64,000 bases of DNA from Alkalihalobacillus pseudalcaliphilus (GTDB lineage Bacteria > Bacillota > Bacilli > Bacillales > Bacillaceae_D): the NCBI GenBank assembly GCA_001038565.1, contig LFJO01000005.1:1023207-1087206 (forward strand), in the 5' to 3' direction. Position numbers and translations under genes: made by a program. The notes under the pieces are model-generated. The model was not told the DNA's origin. It worked only from the letters and a program-made list of their open reading frames with translations, and ran no database searches. This document shows, one piece after another, positions 35,501-44,871 of the stretch; position 1 is the stretch's first letter, and each line of letters starts with the position of its first letter.

Positions 35501-36199
35501 ATGAAAAACCATAACGGGCATCTTAATCATGCACATCATCATACAAGTGATACAGGAAATCTACAGAATGAAATTAGTATAAAGGTAAGTTATAACAGAA
35601 ACCTTTTAATTATTGAACTAAAAGATAATCATAATCAGGCGCCACAGTTAGAGATTAACCATGAAAAGGAACTTCATTTAATCATTATCAGTTCAGACAT
35701 GAAAAAATACTTGCATTTACATCCTAAAAATATTGGAACTGGTAAATTCGAACAAGAAATAGCCCTAGAAGAAGGTTCTTATAAAATCTTTGTAGATATA
35801 AGCCCAAGAGATTTAATTTACAGGGTAAAGCCCATTGATTTGAATGTTGGCCATTTAATAAATAATCATAGTCACCATAATTTAGAACCGGATACGAAAT
35901 TACAAAAGACGATTAACAATAAATCTCTAGAACTTCAAATTGATTCGCTTTCAGTAGATCAGCCAACGACCTTAACATACAATTTTCTCGACACACTTCC
36001 AGAACCATATTTAGGAGCACTAGGGCATGTAATAATTATCAATGAAGAAGCTACACAATTTATCCATGTGCACCCTGTTTCCGATGACAAGACAATATTC
36101 ACCACACAATTCATTAATCCCGGACTTTATAAAGTTTGGGGAGAATTTAAATTTAATGACCAAGTAATCACCTATCCATTTGTTATAGAAGTGAAGTAA
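35501..36199 (+). CDS. His-rich HVHP protein, paralog without anchor
   Basis: A 232-aa protein clearly related to the one at 33841. Shared blocks include [39 protein letters not shown] and FIHVHPVSDD. It lacks the membrane segment and instead starts MKNHNGHLNHAHHHTSD, a His-rich tail that could bind copper. No signal peptide is visible, so it should stay in the cytoplasm. AGAAGGAGAA precedes the ATG. The duplication may split copper buffering between two compartments; that is inference. Confidence 0.65.
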   Translation: MKNHNGHLNHAHHHTSDTGNLQNEISIKVSYNRNLLIIELKDNHNQAPQLEINHEKELHLIIISSDMKKYLHLHPKNIGTGKFEQEIALEEGSYKIFVDISPRDLIYRVKPIDLNVGHLINNHSHHNLEPDTKLQKTINNKSLELQIDSLSVDQPTTLTYNFLDTLPEPYLGALGHVIIINEEATQFIHVHPVSDDKTIFTTQFINPGLYKVWGEFKFNDQVITYPFVIEVK

Positions 36200-36241
36200 A
36201 TATATAAAAATAGGATGTAGCATTAATGAGGAGGTTTTATC

Positions 36242-36508
36242 ATGAAGTTTGAACTTTATACTCGTCCAACTTGTTCTGATTGCCAAGCAGCGAAGAAGTT
36301 TCTTTCTCAAAACAATATAGACTTTCTTGAATTTGATTTAACGAAAGTACCAGAAAAAGAAGAAGAATTGAAAAAGGTTTCTGGTGCAAGAATTGTTCCA
36401 ACGTTTGTTTTTAAAGAAACTATTCTTGGCCTCCCTAAGAAATCCAAAGTGTTTATAGGATTTGAGAATAATTTTGATGAAATTAAAGGGAAGTTAGGAT
36501 TAAGCTGA
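36242..36508 (+). CDS. Glutaredoxin-like protein
   Basis: An 88-aa thioredoxin-fold protein with redox pair CSDC (Cys11, Cys14) after LYTRPT and the cis-Pro segment ARIVPTFVF. Size and layout match monothiol/dithiol glutaredoxin-like proteins such as NrdH. It lies 42 nt after the His-rich protein gene and is likely co-transcribed, perhaps keeping copper-site thiols reduced. GAGGAGG precedes the ATG. Confidence 0.85.
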   Translation: MKFELYTRPTCSDCQAAKKFLSQNNIDFLEFDLTKVPEKEEELKKVSGARIVPTFVFKETILGLPKKSKVFIGFENNFDEIKGKLGLS

Positions 36509-36565
36509 GTCTCCAAAAACAAAAACAGTGGATATGCACCCTGATACCGTGAAGGGGGAAATCAA

Positions 36566-37993
36566 ATGTCACTTAGAACACCTCCATTGGAGAATCAGAG
36601 TTCTGTAAAAGATAAATTGAAAATAATTATCTTACTAGCCATTCCTGCTGTAATCGAGAATTTCTTTCAGACATTACTGGGATTTGTTGATACGTTGTTT
36701 GTCGCTAAGATTGGTTTAGCTGAAGTATCTGCTGTGGGAGTTACCAATGCAGTACTTGCTATCTATTTTGCAGTATTTATGGCTGTGGGAGTAGCAACCA
36801 ATGTTTTGATTTCAAATTTCTTGGGTGCAGGTAAGGTAGAAAAAGCAAGGCATATTGCCCAACAGGCTATTGTTATGGCAATAGCACTTGGCATTGCTTT
36901 TGGTATTATTACGTTGTTTTTTGCAGATAATATGCTTTTATTAATGGGATTAGACGAAGAGGTATTAAAATTAGGTAGTCTATATTTTAAAATAGTAGGG
37001 GTACCTTCCATTTTTATGTCTTTAATGTTTGTATTAAGTAGTATTCTTCGTGGTGCAGGTGATACAAAATCTCCTATGAAGACAAGCATAATGGTAAATA
37101 TCATCAACGTAATACTAGATTTCATCTTAATATTTGGATTCTGGTTCATTCCTGCATATGGAATTGTCGGGGCTGCGTTAGCAAGTGTATTTGCACGATT
37201 ATATGGAACCATACTCTTATTCCGATATATTAACAAGACAAAAGATATAGCGTTTAGAAAGGATTATTGGAAAATAGATAAAGGACATCAAATTGAATTA
37301 TTAAGTCTTGGAAGCCCAGCAGCAATAGAAAGATTGGCTATGAGAGTTGGTCAGATTGTTTATTTTGGATTTATAGTAGCACTTGGGACTAATACTTTTG
37401 CTGCCCATCAAATTGCGGGAAATATTGAAGTATTTTCTTATATGATTGCATATGGATTTGCTGCTGCAGCTACAATTCTTGTTGGAAGAAATATTGGAGC
37501 AAACAATTATTGTGATGCTAAAGAATATGCAAAATTAACGACTTTTTTAGCGATAGGTTTCATGTCTATTTTCGGTATCTTATTATTCCTTTATGGAGAA
37601 TGGGCAGGAAGTTTATTTACGGAAGATCCAAAAGTAATAGCTGAAATTGGTATTGCTCTTAAAATTGCAGCTGTATTTCAACCGTTTTTAGCAGTTGTGT
37701 TAGTGTTAACTGGTGCATATCAAGGCGCAAACAATACAAAATATCCTATGTATTTGACCATTATTGGGATGTGGCTTATAAGGACTGGGACAGTCTATCT
37801 TCTTGCGATAGTGCTGGAAATGGGCTTGGCAGGTGTTTGGATAGCGATTGGAATTGATATAGTCTTTAGAGCAATCATCCTATGGACTCGTTTCACCAAG
37901 GATCATTGGGTTTCTAAAACGAAAGATAAGATTGCAGATTGCCATCCCAGAACTAGAAATGCTCAACTTTCCAAGTCAGTTAATAATTATTAA
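36566..37993 (+). CDS. MATE-family multidrug efflux transporter
   Basis: A 475-aa membrane protein with about 12 hydrophobic segments in two related halves, the MATE layout. Conserved pieces include FFQTLLGFVDTLFVAKIG in the first helix pair, ILRGAGDTKSPM between helices, and ALGTNTFAAHQIAGNIE in the second half. It would export cationic compounds by Na+ or H+ exchange. AAGGGGGAAAT is the ribosome binding site. The link with copper genes is by position only. Confidence 0.9.
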   Translation: MSLRTPPLENQSSVKDKLKIIILLAIPAVIENFFQTLLGFVDTLFVAKIGLAEVSAVGVTNAVLAIYFAVFMAVGVATNVLISNFLGAGKVEKARHIAQQAIVMAIALGIAFGIITLFFADNMLLLMGLDEEVLKLGSLYFKIVGVPSIFMSLMFVLSSILRGAGDTKSPMKTSIMVNIINVILDFILIFGFWFIPAYGIVGAALASVFARLYGTILLFRYINKTKDIAFRKDYWKIDKGHQIELLSLGSPAAIERLAMRVGQIVYFGFIVALGTNTFAAHQIAGNIEVFSYMIAYGFAAAATILVGRNIGANNYCDAKEYAKLTTFLAIGFMSIFGILLFLYGEWAGSLFTEDPKVIAEIGIALKIAAVFQPFLAVVLVLTGAYQGANNTKYPMYLTIIGMWLIRTGTVYLLAIVLEMGLAGVWIAIGIDIVFRAIILWTRFTKDHWVSKTKDKIADCHPRTRNAQLSKSVNNY

Positions 37994-38320
37994 TAGTTGA
38001 GAAATTAATTTATCTATTCTATAGGATGTTGCGTTTTAGGGTATCTTTATAAGGTACTTTAAGCGTTTCATCCTTTTTAAATGTATAGTCCACAATATTA
38101 ATAAAAGTTTTCGAAAAAATAAAGACATTACGCTCGAACTACTAACAATGGGTGAAATGATAAACAAAGAATATAGTATTACTTGTTTAAAATACAAAAA
38201 TATATTGTTTATGAAGAATGTGTGAACATAAGTTCTGAAAGGTTAAAAAAATGAATACCTCCATAAATTCTGCAAAATTTAGAAGTATATTATTTGTATC
38301 ATCATATAGGAGGTATAAAG
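37994..38320. other. Gene-free stretch before ydhK
   Basis: AT-rich, with no coding frame and no clear transposon end. A weak TATTAT box near 38290 may serve ydhK. No CsoR box was seen here. Confidence 0.4.
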
Positions 38321-38908
38321 ATGAATGTTAAAAAGTTATTAATGGTAGGGGTGCTTACTCTAATTGCTATGCTGACATTATCTGCATGTGCTAGTAACGG
38401 CGAGAATCATGATATGCAGGACATGGAAGGAGACCATACGGATGGCGATCATTCCGGGATGGATCATTCAGGTATGAAAATGTCTGGCTCAGGAGAAGTC
38501 CCTGAGGATTTAAAAGAAGCAGAAAATCCAACCTTTCCTGTTGGGAGTAATGCCATCATTACAGAAGCACATATGCCTGGTATGGAAGGGGTAGAAGCAA
38601 CAATAGTAGGAGCTTATGAAACAACCGTCTACACCATTTCGTATAATCCAACAAATGGTGGTGAAAGAGTGGAAGACCATAAATGGATTATCCATGAGGA
38701 AGTAGCTAATAGACAAGAAGAACCATACCAAGTAGGTGATGAAATAACGGTAGATGCAGATCATATGGAAGGTATGGATGGAGCAAATGCTACCATTGAC
38801 TCTGCTGAAAAGACTACTGTTTATATGGTTGACTTTATCCTTTCCGATAGTGGAGAAGAAGTAACGAACCATAAATGGGTGACAGAAAGTGAACTTTCAC
38901 AGGAATAA
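38321..38908 (+). CDS. ydhK: YdhK-like lipoprotein (DUF1541), copper island copy
   Basis: A 195-aa lipoprotein. The signal peptide ends in LSAC, then comes a region rich in His, Met and Asp (MDHSGMDHSG-like), and two copies of the DUF1541 unit, each with HM-x-GM and DHKW/NHKW segments. Met and His clusters suggest binding of copper on the outside. AGGAGG lies before ATG 38321; the longer frame from 38294 would start ahead of it. A chromosomal paralog is encoded at 59674-60252. Confidence 0.85.
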   Translation: MNVKKLLMVGVLTLIAMLTLSACASNGENHDMQDMEGDHTDGDHSGMDHSGMKMSGSGEVPEDLKEAENPTFPVGSNAIITEAHMPGMEGVEATIVGAYETTVYTISYNPTNGGERVEDHKWIIHEEVANRQEEPYQVGDEITVDADHMEGMDGANATIDSAEKTTVYMVDFILSDSGEEVTNHKWVTESELSQE

Positions 38909-38964
38909 AGATCTGCAAATATTATCTTAAAAGCTATTATAGTGAGCTTTACCTTAGGAAATCA

Positions 38965-38999
38965 AAAGCCTCTTTCATTTTGAAAGAGGCTTTAACATT
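38965..38999 (+). terminator. ydhK terminator
   Basis: AAAGCCTCTTTC and GAAAGAGGCTTT form a 12-bp stem around ATTTT. T-rich on both strands, it may also stop the operon from the right. Confidence 0.8.
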
Positions 39000-39120
39000 T
39001 TTCAATAATTTAAATTAAATCAGATTTAATAAATCAAAAAACCTCTTTAAGGTATTGCTTTTCAAGAGTATACAATAGATTGTTTTATCACAAGTTTATG
39101 TGGAATACATCTATTTAGAA

Positions 39121-40053
39121 TTAGTTATTACTAACCTTTCCGTTCTCGAGGATATAAGCCCAGGTTTGGCCATTGTCTTTGGTCTGGAAGATACTGTTGT
39201 TAGCTGTAACAAGTGTTATTTCTTCTCTATTACTTGGATTTGTCGTCAAAAATAAAACTGGGTTTTCTCTTGAAACATCTTCTGGTAATGGTATCTCTTT
39301 TGAATCTTTATTTTGTAATTCAACATTAATTAATTTAATATCTTCTTTCTCAACCTGGAAATAAATTAGACTATTCTCTTGATATTCGACGGTTGTAACA
39401 GGAGTGTTTGGTGACAGTAATTCAAAATCATTCCCAAAGTTAGAGGATACAAATAAACCTTTATTAGTTGAAATGCTTATGTTTTCAGGATTATTAGGGT
39501 GGGTCGCAATATTTCCTATAGAGTTGGCAGAAACGCCATTCATTTCGCTTTGCTGCCAGCTCTCTCCACCGTCGATTGAATAATGTAAACCTACTGTTAG
39601 GGAATTAGGGTGTTCATTATACACGTAAAGAGTGTGATTATAATAACTTGCAGCTAAATAGTGGAAATCTATTTCGCCATAAAATTTAATTTTTTCTAAA
39701 GTATTTCCTTGATCAGTACTCTTCATAATACCCAATGGGTTCTTTAAATTAGATTTAAGCGAGGGATGACCACTTGAAAAGAATCCATTATCTGTAGTTT
39801 GAAATCCCATATAGTCATGGTTATTCTTATTAGTTTTGAACCATTTATCATCTGAGAACTTAAGTAGACCATGGTGGGTAGCTATAAAGAGAGTTTGATT
39901 ACTTCCTAAATAGCCAATTCCATGGATGTGAGTCACTATTTCTTCGTTTGCGTCTATAAAAAAGGAGTCAATGCCATTATCTTTAGAGCTTATACAACCA
40001 GTAAGCATAGTACTTATTAAAGTGAGCAAAAACGTTTTTTGTATCCATTTCAT
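39121..40053 (-). CDS. F510_1955-type lipoprotein with BNR-like repeats
   Basis: A 310-aa lipoprotein: signal peptide ending LTGC, then a beta-propeller-like body with repeated Asp-box motifs (SIDGGESWQQSE, QTKDNGQTWA, KSTDQGNTLEK). Proteins of this group, annotated as F510_1955 family glycosylhydrolases, often sit near metal resistance genes; the enzymatic label is unproven. It follows the response regulator gene on the same strand with a 26-nt gap, so it belongs to the kinase-regulator operon. Confidence 0.75.
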   Translation of the reverse strand: MKWIQKTFLLTLISTMLTGCISSKDNGIDSFFIDANEEIVTHIHGIGYLGSNQTLFIATHHGLLKFSDDKWFKTNKNNHDYMGFQTTDNGFFSSGHPSLKSNLKNPLGIMKSTDQGNTLEKIKFYGEIDFHYLAASYYNHTLYVYNEHPNSLTVGLHYSIDGGESWQQSEMNGVSANSIGNIATHPNNPENISISTNKGLFVSSNFGNDFELLSPNTPVTTVEYQENSLIYFQVEKEDIKLINVELQNKDSKEIPLPEDVSRENPVLFLTTNPSNREEITLVTANNSIFQTKDNGQTWAYILENGKVSNN

Positions 40054-40079
40054 AATTAATCCTCCGTAGAATACTTCAA

Positions 40080-40769
40080 TTATTCATACCTTTTATTCCA
40101 TCTATATCCAATTCCCCAAATAGTTTTTAAATGTTTATCAACTTCAAATCCAGTTTTTCTGAGTTTATCCCGCAAATTTCTAATGTGTGAATCTATTGTT
40201 CTGTTCTCAGTTTCTGCTTTGAATTCCCACAACGTGGCCAGTAAGTGATCACGCGTAAAAACTTTATCAGAATTTAATAAAAAAAGTTTTAACAAGTCAA
40301 ATTCTTTAGGTGTAACGGAAATGGGAACACCATTAAAATCTAGTTTATAAATAATGGGATCAAGAGTTAATCCTCTAAAATAGAGGGGTTTGTTCCAATT
40401 CTCTTCTTTAACAGTACGTCTAAGTACAGCTTCTATTCTTGCTATCAGAACCTCTTCATTAAATGGTTTTGAGATGTAATCATCCGCCCCAATTTTTAAC
40501 CCTTTTACCATATCACTAGTATCATTTCTTGCCGTTAGCATAATGATAGGAGTATTTGAAAACTCTCTTAATTTCTTTAATGTTTCCCAGCCGTTTAGTA
40601 ATGGCATCATGACATCAAGGATTATTAAATCTACGTCGTTTTGTTCTATATATGAAATACCATCTGTACCACTATTCATTTTAATGCAGTCATATCCATA
40701 AGGCACCAAGTATAAAGATAGGAGATCTAACATTCTTTGTTCATCATCAATTAAAACTATCCGTCTCAT
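40080..40769 (-). CDS. OmpR-family response regulator
   Basis: A 229-aa regulator: receiver domain with phosphorylated Asp52 in ILDVMMPLLNG and conserved TARND and KPF motifs, then a winged-helix DNA-binding domain (TPKEFDLLKLF, ENRTIDSHIRNLR). It lies 6 nt after the kinase gene and is its partner. It may control copper defence genes nearby, but the stimulus is not shown. Confidence 0.92.
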   Translation of the reverse strand: MRRIVLIDDEQRMLDLLSLYLVPYGYDCIKMNSGTDGISYIEQNDVDLIILDVMMPLLNGWETLKKLREFSNTPIIMLTARNDTSDMVKGLKIGADDYISKPFNEEVLIARIEAVLRRTVKEENWNKPLYFRGLTLDPIIYKLDFNGVPISVTPKEFDLLKLFLLNSDKVFTRDHLLATLWEFKAETENRTIDSHIRNLRDKLRKTGFEVDKHLKTIWGIGYRWNKRYE

Positions 40770-40775
40770 ATAGCA

Positions 40776-42128
40776 TCAGGCCTCCTTTAATAACACTGAA
40801 ACGGTCGTACCAGCCCCCAACTTACTTGCCACATGAAGCTCTGCGTCATGAGCCTCTACTATTTCCTTGACTATGGATAAGCCTAAACCAACACCACCAG
40901 TAAGGCGAGATCTGGATTTTTCAACCCTATACAAGCTATCAAAAATAAAAGGAAGCTCTTCTTCAGGTATACCTACCCCTTGGTCAGATATTGCAAGGAT
41001 AACATGGTTTTTAGTCTTCTTTATTTCAATAGTGGTCACACCACCATTAGAATATTTGAGTGCATTATCTAAAAGATTCAAAATTACTTGTTCAAATCGG
41101 ACTGGGTCAATATTTACAATGTTACCTGGTTGCTCCAAGAAGATAAGTCCAATTCCAGTACTAGAGAAAATAGGTTTAACTTTTTCATAGATAAGTTTAA
41201 TAAAAGATGAAACATCTACTCTTTCTTTTTGAATAATAAAGGAGTTTTGGTCCATTTTAGCCAATTCAAATAACTCTTCTAAAAGGGTTGAAACCCTTGA
41301 GGATTCCTCGTGAATAATTTTAATATATTCCATTCTTTGATTGTCATTTAAATTGGATTTAAGTGCTATGTCTGCGTATCCCTTTATATAGGTCAATGGT
41401 GTCCGAAGCTCATGAGATATACTTGCAAGAAATTCTTTTCTTTCCTGTTGTAAAAAGTTTAAGTTATTTGCCAATGTATTTATTGATTTGGCTAAATCCC
41501 CAAGTTCATCTTTAGAATTGACAGGTAAGTGAAGAGAAAAGTCACCCTTACTAATTTTTTTTGTTGCGTTATTCATTGATATTAGTGGTTTCGTGAGAAT
41601 TTTAATTAGGATAAAATTTGTTATGATTAGAAAAAACAAGATAATTACAACGGCAATTCCAAAATGATGATTAAGATCTTTGATTACCCCCTGAATTTGA
41701 TTAGTACTTTTCAACATATAAACAATCCCGGTTTCTCCATTCGATGTTTGATATGGGGAAGCCGTAGCAATATATGGTTGTGATTTCCAATCCTTTTGTA
41801 CAATTTGCTCCCGTTGATAATTGGGTTTAATAATACGATTAATAGCTTCATTAACTGGAAAGGATGTCTTTATCACATTACCTTCTTCATTGGTTATCAC
41901 CACTTCAGTATCCGTTTTAGACTCCATTAAGGCTATATGTTGAAGTGTATTCTCATCAAAAGTGACCTTCAAAACATCTCTATGACTATTACCCCTTGCT
42001 AAAAGTGAATGTAATTCCTCTTCGACAAGCGACTCTACTACATTTTTATGAAGAAATAGCATAGATCCTGCTTCAATAATTAATATACAACAGAAAAACC
42101 ACAGCCCTAATTTTGTTGAAAATTTCAT
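40776..42128 (-). CDS. Membrane sensor histidine kinase
   Basis: A 450-aa kinase: one N-terminal membrane helix (about 7-27), an extracellular sensor of roughly 125 residues, a second helix (about 157-180), a HAMP linker, HisKA with His239 in SHELRTPLTYIKG, and the ATPase domain with N, G1 (SDQGVGIPEEELPFIFD) and G2 (GGVGLGLSIVKE) boxes. It is first in an operon with the regulator and the lipoprotein. The order kinase-before-regulator is the less common one. CusS-like sensing of copper is plausible from the neighbours only. Confidence 0.92.
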   Translation of the reverse strand: MKFSTKLGLWFFCCILIIEAGSMLFLHKNVVESLVEEELHSLLARGNSHRDVLKVTFDENTLQHIALMESKTDTEVVITNEEGNVIKTSFPVNEAINRIIKPNYQREQIVQKDWKSQPYIATASPYQTSNGETGIVYMLKSTNQIQGVIKDLNHHFGIAVVIILFFLIITNFILIKILTKPLISMNNATKKISKGDFSLHLPVNSKDELGDLAKSINTLANNLNFLQQERKEFLASISHELRTPLTYIKGYADIALKSNLNDNQRMEYIKIIHEESSRVSTLLEELFELAKMDQNSFIIQKERVDVSSFIKLIYEKVKPIFSSTGIGLIFLEQPGNIVNIDPVRFEQVILNLLDNALKYSNGGVTTIEIKKTKNHVILAISDQGVGIPEEELPFIFDSLYRVEKSRSRLTGGVGLGLSIVKEIVEAHDAELHVASKLGAGTTVSVLLKEA

Positions 42129-42245
42129 TTAAAACACCTACTTTGAATATGTATAGTATAAACAATAATTATCGAGAAAGTATGCAGACAAGCTAAGATT
42201 ATTGAGTATACTATTTTTCTCATTATATTAGATTGCAAACAAAAA

Positions 42246-42271
42246 GAAAAAACACGCCATCAAATGACGTG
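42246..42271 (-). terminator. Terminator of the copper storage gene
   Basis: On the minus strand, CACGTCAT and ATGGCGTG form the stem with a 3-nt loop, followed by TTTTTT. Confidence 0.85.
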
Positions 42272-42290
42272 CTATCTTTAAATAGCTATA

Positions 42291-42623
42291 TTATGCAATT
42301 ATTTTGCGACAAACTTCTGCACAATGATAGCAGGCATCCGCACAGTTTTGACAATGTTCATGGTTATGTCTACCACATTCATCTCCACACGCTTGACAAA
42401 TCTCTACACATAATTTTATAACTTCTTTTAATATAGGACTATTTGTCTGAATTGCTCTTGCAGTGAAGCTACAAATATCCGCACATTCACGATCCAATCG
42501 GATACAGGCAGCCATCATTTTCACATTGTCTTCATCTAAACATGCATCAAAACAAGTATTACATTTTTCCATACAAGTTAAACAAGCTTCCAAACATTCT
42601 TGATATTGGCTCTGAGTTAACAT
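42291..42623 (-). CDS. Csp-like four-helix Cys-rich copper storage protein
   Basis: A 110-aa protein with 18 Cys, mostly spaced as Cys-x2/3-Cys along helices (CLEACLTCMEKCNTC and CADACYHCAEVC), plus a HNHEHC segment. This is the pattern of Csp proteins (DUF326), whose helical bundles store many Cu(I) ions. No signal peptide is present, so it is the cytosolic Csp3 type. ATG 42623 is favoured, with AGAGG 9 nt upstream. It fits the copper island by function and place. Confidence 0.92.
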   Translation of the reverse strand: MLTQSQYQECLEACLTCMEKCNTCFDACLDEDNVKMMAACIRLDRECADICSFTARAIQTNSPILKEVIKLCVEICQACGDECGRHNHEHCQNCADACYHCAEVCRKIIA

Positions 42624-42881
42624 AGATAACACCTCTTTTAATTTTTTCCGTACATTAAGGTGATACCCATCATCACTTTTTCAAATTCAACATATTAAAA
42701 AGTCCTTAAATTCTGCACATAATTGTAAAAAACACAGTTTATGGAGATAAACGAATGGCAACTTCAATTATTTTTCAAAGACATTAAAAATGTTAAATAA
42801 GTAAACGCAAAAGTAATCATAATGGATATAATACAATTCAGTTAATATTTGGTAAAATATTTATAATTGGAGGCGATTAAC

Positions 42882-43358
42882 ATGGAGGGTTTTTCATATT
42901 ACTTAGATTTAAGTAACCCATATATTGGGACTAGTCAAGAACAGGTAAGAAATAAAAAGAACAAAAAGAACTGGGATTCATTAGTTTTGTATTTTTTACA
43001 GAGCGCGGATCTATTAATAGTAAAATATTGGCCAGGTGATGTATACGTATCAGAAGAGTTTCAAGTAAGTACGAAAGGTCAAAAGTTACTGGAACCGTAT
43101 AAAATTTACGATAAATCGATTGAATTAGGAATGCGCTCTAGCTATTACAGGATACATAATAGTCTAAAGAGTATCATTTTAGAGACTAATTCCCAAGGGG
43201 TACCCACAAATATTTTTGACTTTCAATTATTACGAAACAATAAAGTATTAATGCATTCTTTAGATAATGGTTCTAGTCTATTTTTTAATGGGAATAAAAA
43301 AGATCTGGATTGTTTGTTGAAAAGTATAAACAAAAATGCTATATGTTCTCTGTCATAA
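42882..43358 (+). CDS. Uncharacterised 158-aa protein
   Basis: Not recognised. The product has mixed alpha/beta character with no signal peptide or membrane segment; LVLYFLQSADLLIVKYWPGD and YRIHNSLKSIILE are its most regular parts. TTGGAGG lies 9 nt before ATG 42882; the longer frame from 42867 would start inside that site. A role cannot be given. It is flanked by gene debris, which hints at recent acquisition. Confidence 0.65.
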   Translation: MEGFSYYLDLSNPYIGTSQEQVRNKKNKKNWDSLVLYFLQSADLLIVKYWPGDVYVSEEFQVSTKGQKLLEPYKIYDKSIELGMRSSYYRIHNSLKSIILETNSQGVPTNIFDFQLLRNNKVLMHSLDNGSSLFFNGNKKDLDCLLKSINKNAICSLS

Positions 43359-43517
43359 TAGATAAAGTAATTTGAATTTAATAGATTATTTGTGTTTTTG
43401 AGTAAGAATGAATGTTCTAATGGAGTATTCCTTTTATTATTAAATCGGTGTTTGGTTATGTATTAGAAGAAGATTCTATAATGATGACAGGAAGGGAAAT
43501 TGCTTAAATCTATATGC

Positions 43518-43683
43518 CTGCCAACATTTTCAGTGAAGTATAGAGTATTATTTTGAAGAGTTTACATTAAGTCAAATATCGGTAATTACGGGAATTAATA
43601 TTAATACTTTAAAATCTAGATTAAAAAATGTGAAAAGTATGTTTCATACTAAATCTAAAGGAGTTGATAAAAATGGAAAATAA
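43518..43683 (+). pseudogene. ECF sigma factor region 4 remnant
   Basis: One frame reads YYFEEFTLSQISVITGININ then TLKSRLKNVKSMF, the helix-turn-helix of sigma region 4. Ahead of it LPTFSVKYRV stands in another frame, as expected for the start of region 4 after a small deletion. Region 2 is missing. It ends 8 bases inside the next gene, the usual overlap of a sigma gene with its partner. Confidence 0.7.
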
Positions 43684-44383
43684 AGTTCTGAAAAAATTGA
43701 AGAAGTCAATGATGAAAGCTGTTTTTATGAACAAAACATTTTCTGAAGGAAATAAAAAAGTAGTATTTACTTTAATTAGTATCCCAATATTGTTTATTAT
43801 TCTTTTGTCAAATTTACCTTCTGATTATCAAATTTTTAATGGAAATAGTACATCTAAAGCTATTTTGGACAATTCTACCTTAGAAAAAATAAGTTACACT
43901 GATAAACAGCAAAATGATATGGTCCTATACTATAAATCTGATAATATGGATAGAATCAACATGAGATTCTTTAATCAAAAAATAATAATTGAAAACATCG
44001 ACTCCGGCATGATTTCCAGAGGAGATATACTTTACTATAAAGAAAATGATGAATATCAAAGTTTAGGTCGTGTAGTAGGGTTACCCAACGAAACAGTCAA
44101 AATGGATAATGGTCAATTATTTATTAATAATAGACCTCTCGACACATTCTATGGAAAAGTTCATATCCTTGGTATGAATATTGAAGAATTCTTATCTTAT
44201 GCTGATGAAAATGGTTATGAGTATAACTCAAGTAGTATTAAAGAGATATATGAAACAAATTTTGAAGATAAAGTAGTCTCAAATAATGAAGTATATGTAA
44301 TAAGCGATAATTGGCATAGAGGTAACTCCGGCATAATAGATACTATAACTATCTTAGGAAGAGTAAAAGGAATATTAAAATAA
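43673..44383 (+). CDS. Signal-peptidase-I-like (S26) membrane protein
   Basis: A 236-aa protein with one membrane segment (about 30-47) and a C-terminal half like signal peptidase I: RGDILYYKEND, GRVVGLPNETVKMDNGQLFI, and VISDNWHRGNSGI. In true enzymes the block before VIGLPGD holds the catalytic Lys (VKR); here it is LGR, and the Ser motif is not evident, so catalysis is doubtful. Because it overlaps the ECF sigma remnant, it may once have served as its membrane partner or anti-sigma factor. The start is ATG 43673 after AAAGGAG. Confidence 0.7.
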   Translation: MENKVLKKLKKSMMKAVFMNKTFSEGNKKVVFTLISIPILFIILLSNLPSDYQIFNGNSTSKAILDNSTLEKISYTDKQQNDMVLYYKSDNMDRINMRFFNQKIIIENIDSGMISRGDILYYKENDEYQSLGRVVGLPNETVKMDNGQLFINNRPLDTFYGKVHILGMNIEEFLSYADENGYEYNSSSIKEIYETNFEDKVVSNNEVYVISDNWHRGNSGIIDTITILGRVKGILK

Positions 44384-44611
44384 TCAAAATATAAAATTGG
44401 CTAATTAGCTAAATAGTAAGAGCTTTTTTGTAGAAAAATCCCAAAATAATAAATTGTAATATCAAAATATCGATAGTATAAATTACGTACTGAGGTTCAC
44501 TTTAAGTTTTAAAAAATAATTAATGGTTTGAAAGTACAATACTATTACTTAATATTATGTGAATAATAGCACAGACTATAATATATAAGAAATTTTGGAG
44601 GACTATTTGTT

Positions 44612-44791
44612 ATGGATGTAAATGACAAATATACAATTGTAGAATTAAAACTAAAAGTTTTGAATATCCTGGATTACCTAATTCATGACGAACTTTACAC
44701 GAAGGTACATGCTGCAAAAGGATTAAAGAAACTAGTTGATTATCTAGATGATATGGATCAAGGTTTGTCAAGTAAACTTTTTGATGAATAA
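44612..44791 (+). CDS. Small 59-aa protein, unidentified
   Basis: Begins at ATG 44612 with TTGGAGG 12 nt upstream. The product MDVNDKYTIVELKLKVLNIL to DQGLSSKLFDE is charged and helix-prone, with the regular spacing of a small soluble regulator. No family is recognised. A hairpin at 44837-44870 follows. A frame on the other strand overlaps it but has no ribosome binding site. Confidence 0.55.
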   Translation: MDVNDKYTIVELKLKVLNILDYLIHDELYTKVHAAKGLKKLVDYLDDMDQGLSSKLFDE

Positions 44792-44836
44792 AAGCCTCAA
44801 TATTATTATTTTCATGTAATAGCAAGAACTTAATAA

Positions 44837-44871
44837 AAATACACCGAATTATCATATTCAGGTGGTATTTT
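44837..44871 (+). terminator. Hairpin after the small 59-aa gene
   Basis: AATAC-ACCGAAT pairs with ATTCAGGTGGTATT, with one bulge, followed by TTTTTTT. Confidence 0.6.
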
